Of a stretch of 64,000 nt of DNA, positions 62,213-64,000 are shown in pieces. Source of the stretch: Homoserinimonas sp. OAct 916 (GTDB taxonomy: Bacteria > Actinomycetota > Actinomycetes > Actinomycetales > Microbacteriaceae); assembly GCF_003260275.1 (NCBI RefSeq), contig NZ_QJHB01000002.1, forward strand, positions 1 to 64,000. The letters run 5' to 3'. The translations under genes were made by a program, and so were the position numbers. Below the pieces are notes generated by a model, which worked only from the letters and a program-made list of their open reading frames with translations, was not told where the DNA came from and searched no databases. Position 1 is the first letter of the stretch, and every line of letters starts with the position of its first letter.

Positions 62213-63051
62213 AGGCGCGAGCGGGTGTGGGCGTCGTCGACGGCGTGGTGGGCGGCCATCTTCTCGATGTACGGATGCCGCCGGTCGCGCAACACCTCGT
62301 CCAACTTCCCGTAGCCGACGAGCAGCCCTTCATGCAGCACGGCCACCTTGGTCGCCAAACGCCCGAGTAGGGCCAGATCATTACTGATGATCATCGATGA
62401 CCGCCCCGTATCGCTGCGTGCCGTCGAGATCAGCCGGGCCACCGCGTCCCGAGCCGACGGGTCGATGCCTGCTGTGGGTTCGTCTGCGATCAGCAGAGGT
62501 GGATCCAGAACCAAGGAGCGCGCGATCGCCACCCGCTGCCGCTGGCCCTTCGAGAGCTCGTATGGGTACATGTCGATCACCCGCAGTGGCAATTCAACGG
62601 CGTCCAGGAGCGTGGCGACCGCGAGTTCAGTGGCTCGCACTGCGGCCTTGCGGTCATGGATGTAGATCGGCATCGCGATGATCTGGCCGGCTGTGAAGTC
62701 GGGAGGCAACGACTGATTGTCATCTTGTGCCAGGTAGCCGACCCTTTGACGAACCGCGCGCAGCCGCCGGCGACCCAGATGGCGTAACGGTGAGCCGAGA
62801 ACCCAGGCCTGCCCGCCGACGATCCGCGGCCGAACTCCGCTGCGGCCCGCGATTGCCGAGCGGCCACCCAGCACCCGGGCGAGAGTGCTCTTGCCACTGC
62901 CGGCGTCGCCGATCACGCCGAGAACTTCACCAGATCGGATCGTCAGCGTCAGGCCGCTGATGGCAACATGGGCGGGGCTCGGCCCGTGCGCAGCGTAACC
63001 GATACTGAGATCGCTGGTGCGAACGAGAGCGGACTGGGCAGGGTCTTTCAT
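62209..63051 (-). CDS. ABC transporter ATPase, peptide type
   Basis: A 280-residue ATPase. Walker A is GVIGDAGSGKSTLARVLGG, the signature LSKGQRQRVAIARSL (a variant with Lys for Gly), Walker B PPLLIADEPTAGIDPS, and a degenerate H loop follows. A strong AGGAGG site precedes ATG 63051. It sits between a second ATPase (63067) and the hydroxyacid dehydrogenase. It probably powers uptake of peptides or related compounds. Confidence 0.88.
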   Translation of the reverse strand: MKDPAQSALVRTSDLSIGYAAHGPSPAHVAISGLTLTIRSGEVLGVIGDAGSGKSTLARVLGGRSAIAGRSGVRPRIVGGQAWVLGSPLRHLGRRRLRAVRQRVGYLAQDDNQSLPPDFTAGQIIAMPIYIHDRKAAVRATELAVATLLDAVELPLRVIDMYPYELSKGQRQRVAIARSLVLDPPLLIADEPTAGIDPSARDAVARLISTARSDTGRSSMIISNDLALLGRLATKVAVLHEGLLVGYGKLDEVLRDRRHPYIEKMAAHHAVDDAHTRSRL

Positions 63052-63066
63052 CTATCGACCGTCCTC

Positions 63067-64000
63067 CTAGGCGTCAAGGGCGAGTGCGGCGTCCTGGGCC
63101 TGCAGCACATGCAGCGCGGCCCGACGCGTCGCCTGCAACTCGGGGTTCGGCACCGGAAGCGAGGCCAACAGACGCTGGGTGTATGGATGCTGCGGGGCAC
63201 CCAATACCTCGGCTCCCGTGCCCTCCTCGACCAGCTTGCCCTTCCAGAGCACTGCGATCTTGTCAGCCAGGATGTCGACCACCGCCAGGTCGTGGCTGAT
63301 GAACAAGGCGGCGAAGCCGAATTGGGCCTGAAGCTCGGAGAACAGCTCGAGAACTTTCGCCTGCACTGACACGTCGAGCGCCGACGTGGGCTCGTCGGCG
63401 ATGAGCAGTTTGGGGTCCAGCGCCAGCGACCTGGCCAATGACGCCCGTTGTCGTTGCCCGCCGCTGAGCTCGTGCGGGAATCGGTCGCCGTAGGCCTTCG
63501 GCAGTTGCACGGCCTCCAGCAGCTCGTCGACCCGCGACCTGGCCGCCGAGCGATCGTGGGCGCGACCGTGCACGACCAGCGGCTCGGCGACACATTCCGC
63601 GATGGTCAAGAGCGGGTTGAAGCTGGTGCCCGGGTCTTGGAAGACGAAACCGATCTGGGACCGGATCTTCTTGAACTGGCGCTCCCGCACGCCGCGCATC
63701 TCCATGCCCAGAACGTTGAGCGACCCTCCGGTCACCCGGGTCAGACCCGCGATGGCGCGACCGGTGGTCGTTTTTCCGCTACCCGACTCCCCCACCAGTC
63801 CGAGAACCTCCCCGGGGCGGATGCTGAAGCTGATGCCGTCGACGGCCACGAAACCGGGTCGCCCCAGACGGCCAGGATATTCAATGCGCAGTTCGTCAGC
63901 GACCACCAGCGGTGCCACGTCGTCCCAATCGGCAGGCCGGTTCTGGGCACGATCGACCGTTTTCAACGCACTCTGCCCGACGTGCGGCACTGCGGCAAGG
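63067..64000 (-). CDS. ABC transporter ATPase, peptide type (partial, runs off the window)
   Basis: The visible protein has Walker A GLVGESGSGKTTTGRAIAGL, signature HELSGGQRQRASLARSL, Walker B PKLLIADEPTSALDVSVQ and the H loop ALFISHDLAVVDI. Its first 10-15 residues (PHVGQSALKTVD) look like the end of a preceding OppD-type ATPase module, so the gene is probably a fused double ATPase whose first half lies beyond 64000. A GTG start at 63990 is the alternative. It is the upstream partner of the ATPase at 62209. Confidence 0.8.
   Translation of the reverse strand, partial: LAAVPHVGQSALKTVDRAQNRPADWDDVAPLVVADELRIEYPGRLGRPGFVAVDGISFSIRPGEVLGLVGESGSGKTTTGRAIAGLTRVTGGSLNVLGMEMRGVRERQFKKIRSQIGFVFQDPGTSFNPLLTIAECVAEPLVVHGRAHDRSAARSRVDELLEAVQLPKAYGDRFPHELSGGQRQRASLARSLALDPKLLIADEPTSALDVSVQAKVLELFSELQAQFGFAALFISHDLAVVDILADKIAVLWKGKLVEEGTGAEVLGAPQHPYTQRLLASLPVPNPELQATRRAALHVLQAQDAALALDA

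Overview
The window comes from a high-GC Gram-positive actinobacterium, most probably a member of the Microbacteriaceae. The evidence is GTG starts at many genes, strong GGAGG-type ribosome binding sites, the actinobacterial order aceE - PucR-type regulator - fabD - fabH - acpP - fabF, and several actinobacterial domain families (DUF3145, DUF1684, DUF4913). The assignment to family level is an inference from gene content, not a database result.

Left part, 1-14600: a mosaic of mobile and defence DNA. It holds an IS21 transposase fragment, a two-domain protein ending in a TIR/nucleoside-deoxyribosyltransferase-like domain, a frameshifted gene of unknown family, a fragment of a type I methyltransferase (HsdM) with an in-frame hexanucleotide repeat, an AbiE-type toxin-antitoxin pair, and a tyrosine integrase with an excisionase-like gene that abut a 45-base 3' piece of tRNA-Pro (an att site). 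To its right lie a degenerate IS982-like transposase, a secreted CHRD-like protein, transporter fragments, and the remains of a conjugative element: a broken TraG-like coupling protein, an intact SSB, a frameshifted DUF4913 gene and an apparently intact large serine recombinase. A tRNA-Val gene closes this part.

Middle part, 14700-42030: peroxiredoxin, then pyruvate dehydrogenase E1 (aceE) and the fatty acid synthesis operon with its PucR-type regulator. Between fabF and the DUF3145 gene sits a catabolic cluster of about 13 kb. It contains two paralogous modules (family III CoA-transferase, isochorismatase-fold amidohydrolase, HMG-CoA-lyase-like enzyme). The second also contains an ATP-dependent hydantoinase/oxoprolinase pair (hyuA, hyuB). 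A GntR/FCD regulator is divergent between the modules and similar operator-like sites lie before both. An MFS transporter and a short-chain dehydrogenase follow. The order suggests opening of a cyclic imide, lactam or ureide, amide hydrolysis, CoA activation and a lyase step; the substrate is unknown. PadR regulator, DUF1684, a family A DNA polymerase and an N5-(carboxyethyl)ornithine synthase-like enzyme come next.

Right part, 42300-64000: a HEAT-repeat/GT4 glycosyltransferase fusion coupled to a GT1 glycosyltransferase, a CPA1 Na+/H+ antiporter, a GNAT acetyltransferase, a flavin monooxygenase with a Rieske remnant beyond it, and an envelope-stress (Asp23/Gls24) locus made of an ECF sigma operon facing a five-gene translationally coupled operon. 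After tRNA-Met come a GT4 glycosyltransferase, a DMT-type transporter, peptide deformylase, a histidine-kinase-like protein lacking the phospho-accepting histidine, an RsmC-like methyltransferase, tRNA-Asn with a clear terminator, a divergent histidinol dehydrogenase homologue, a 2-hydroxyacid dehydrogenase and two peptide-type ABC ATPases, the last running off the window.
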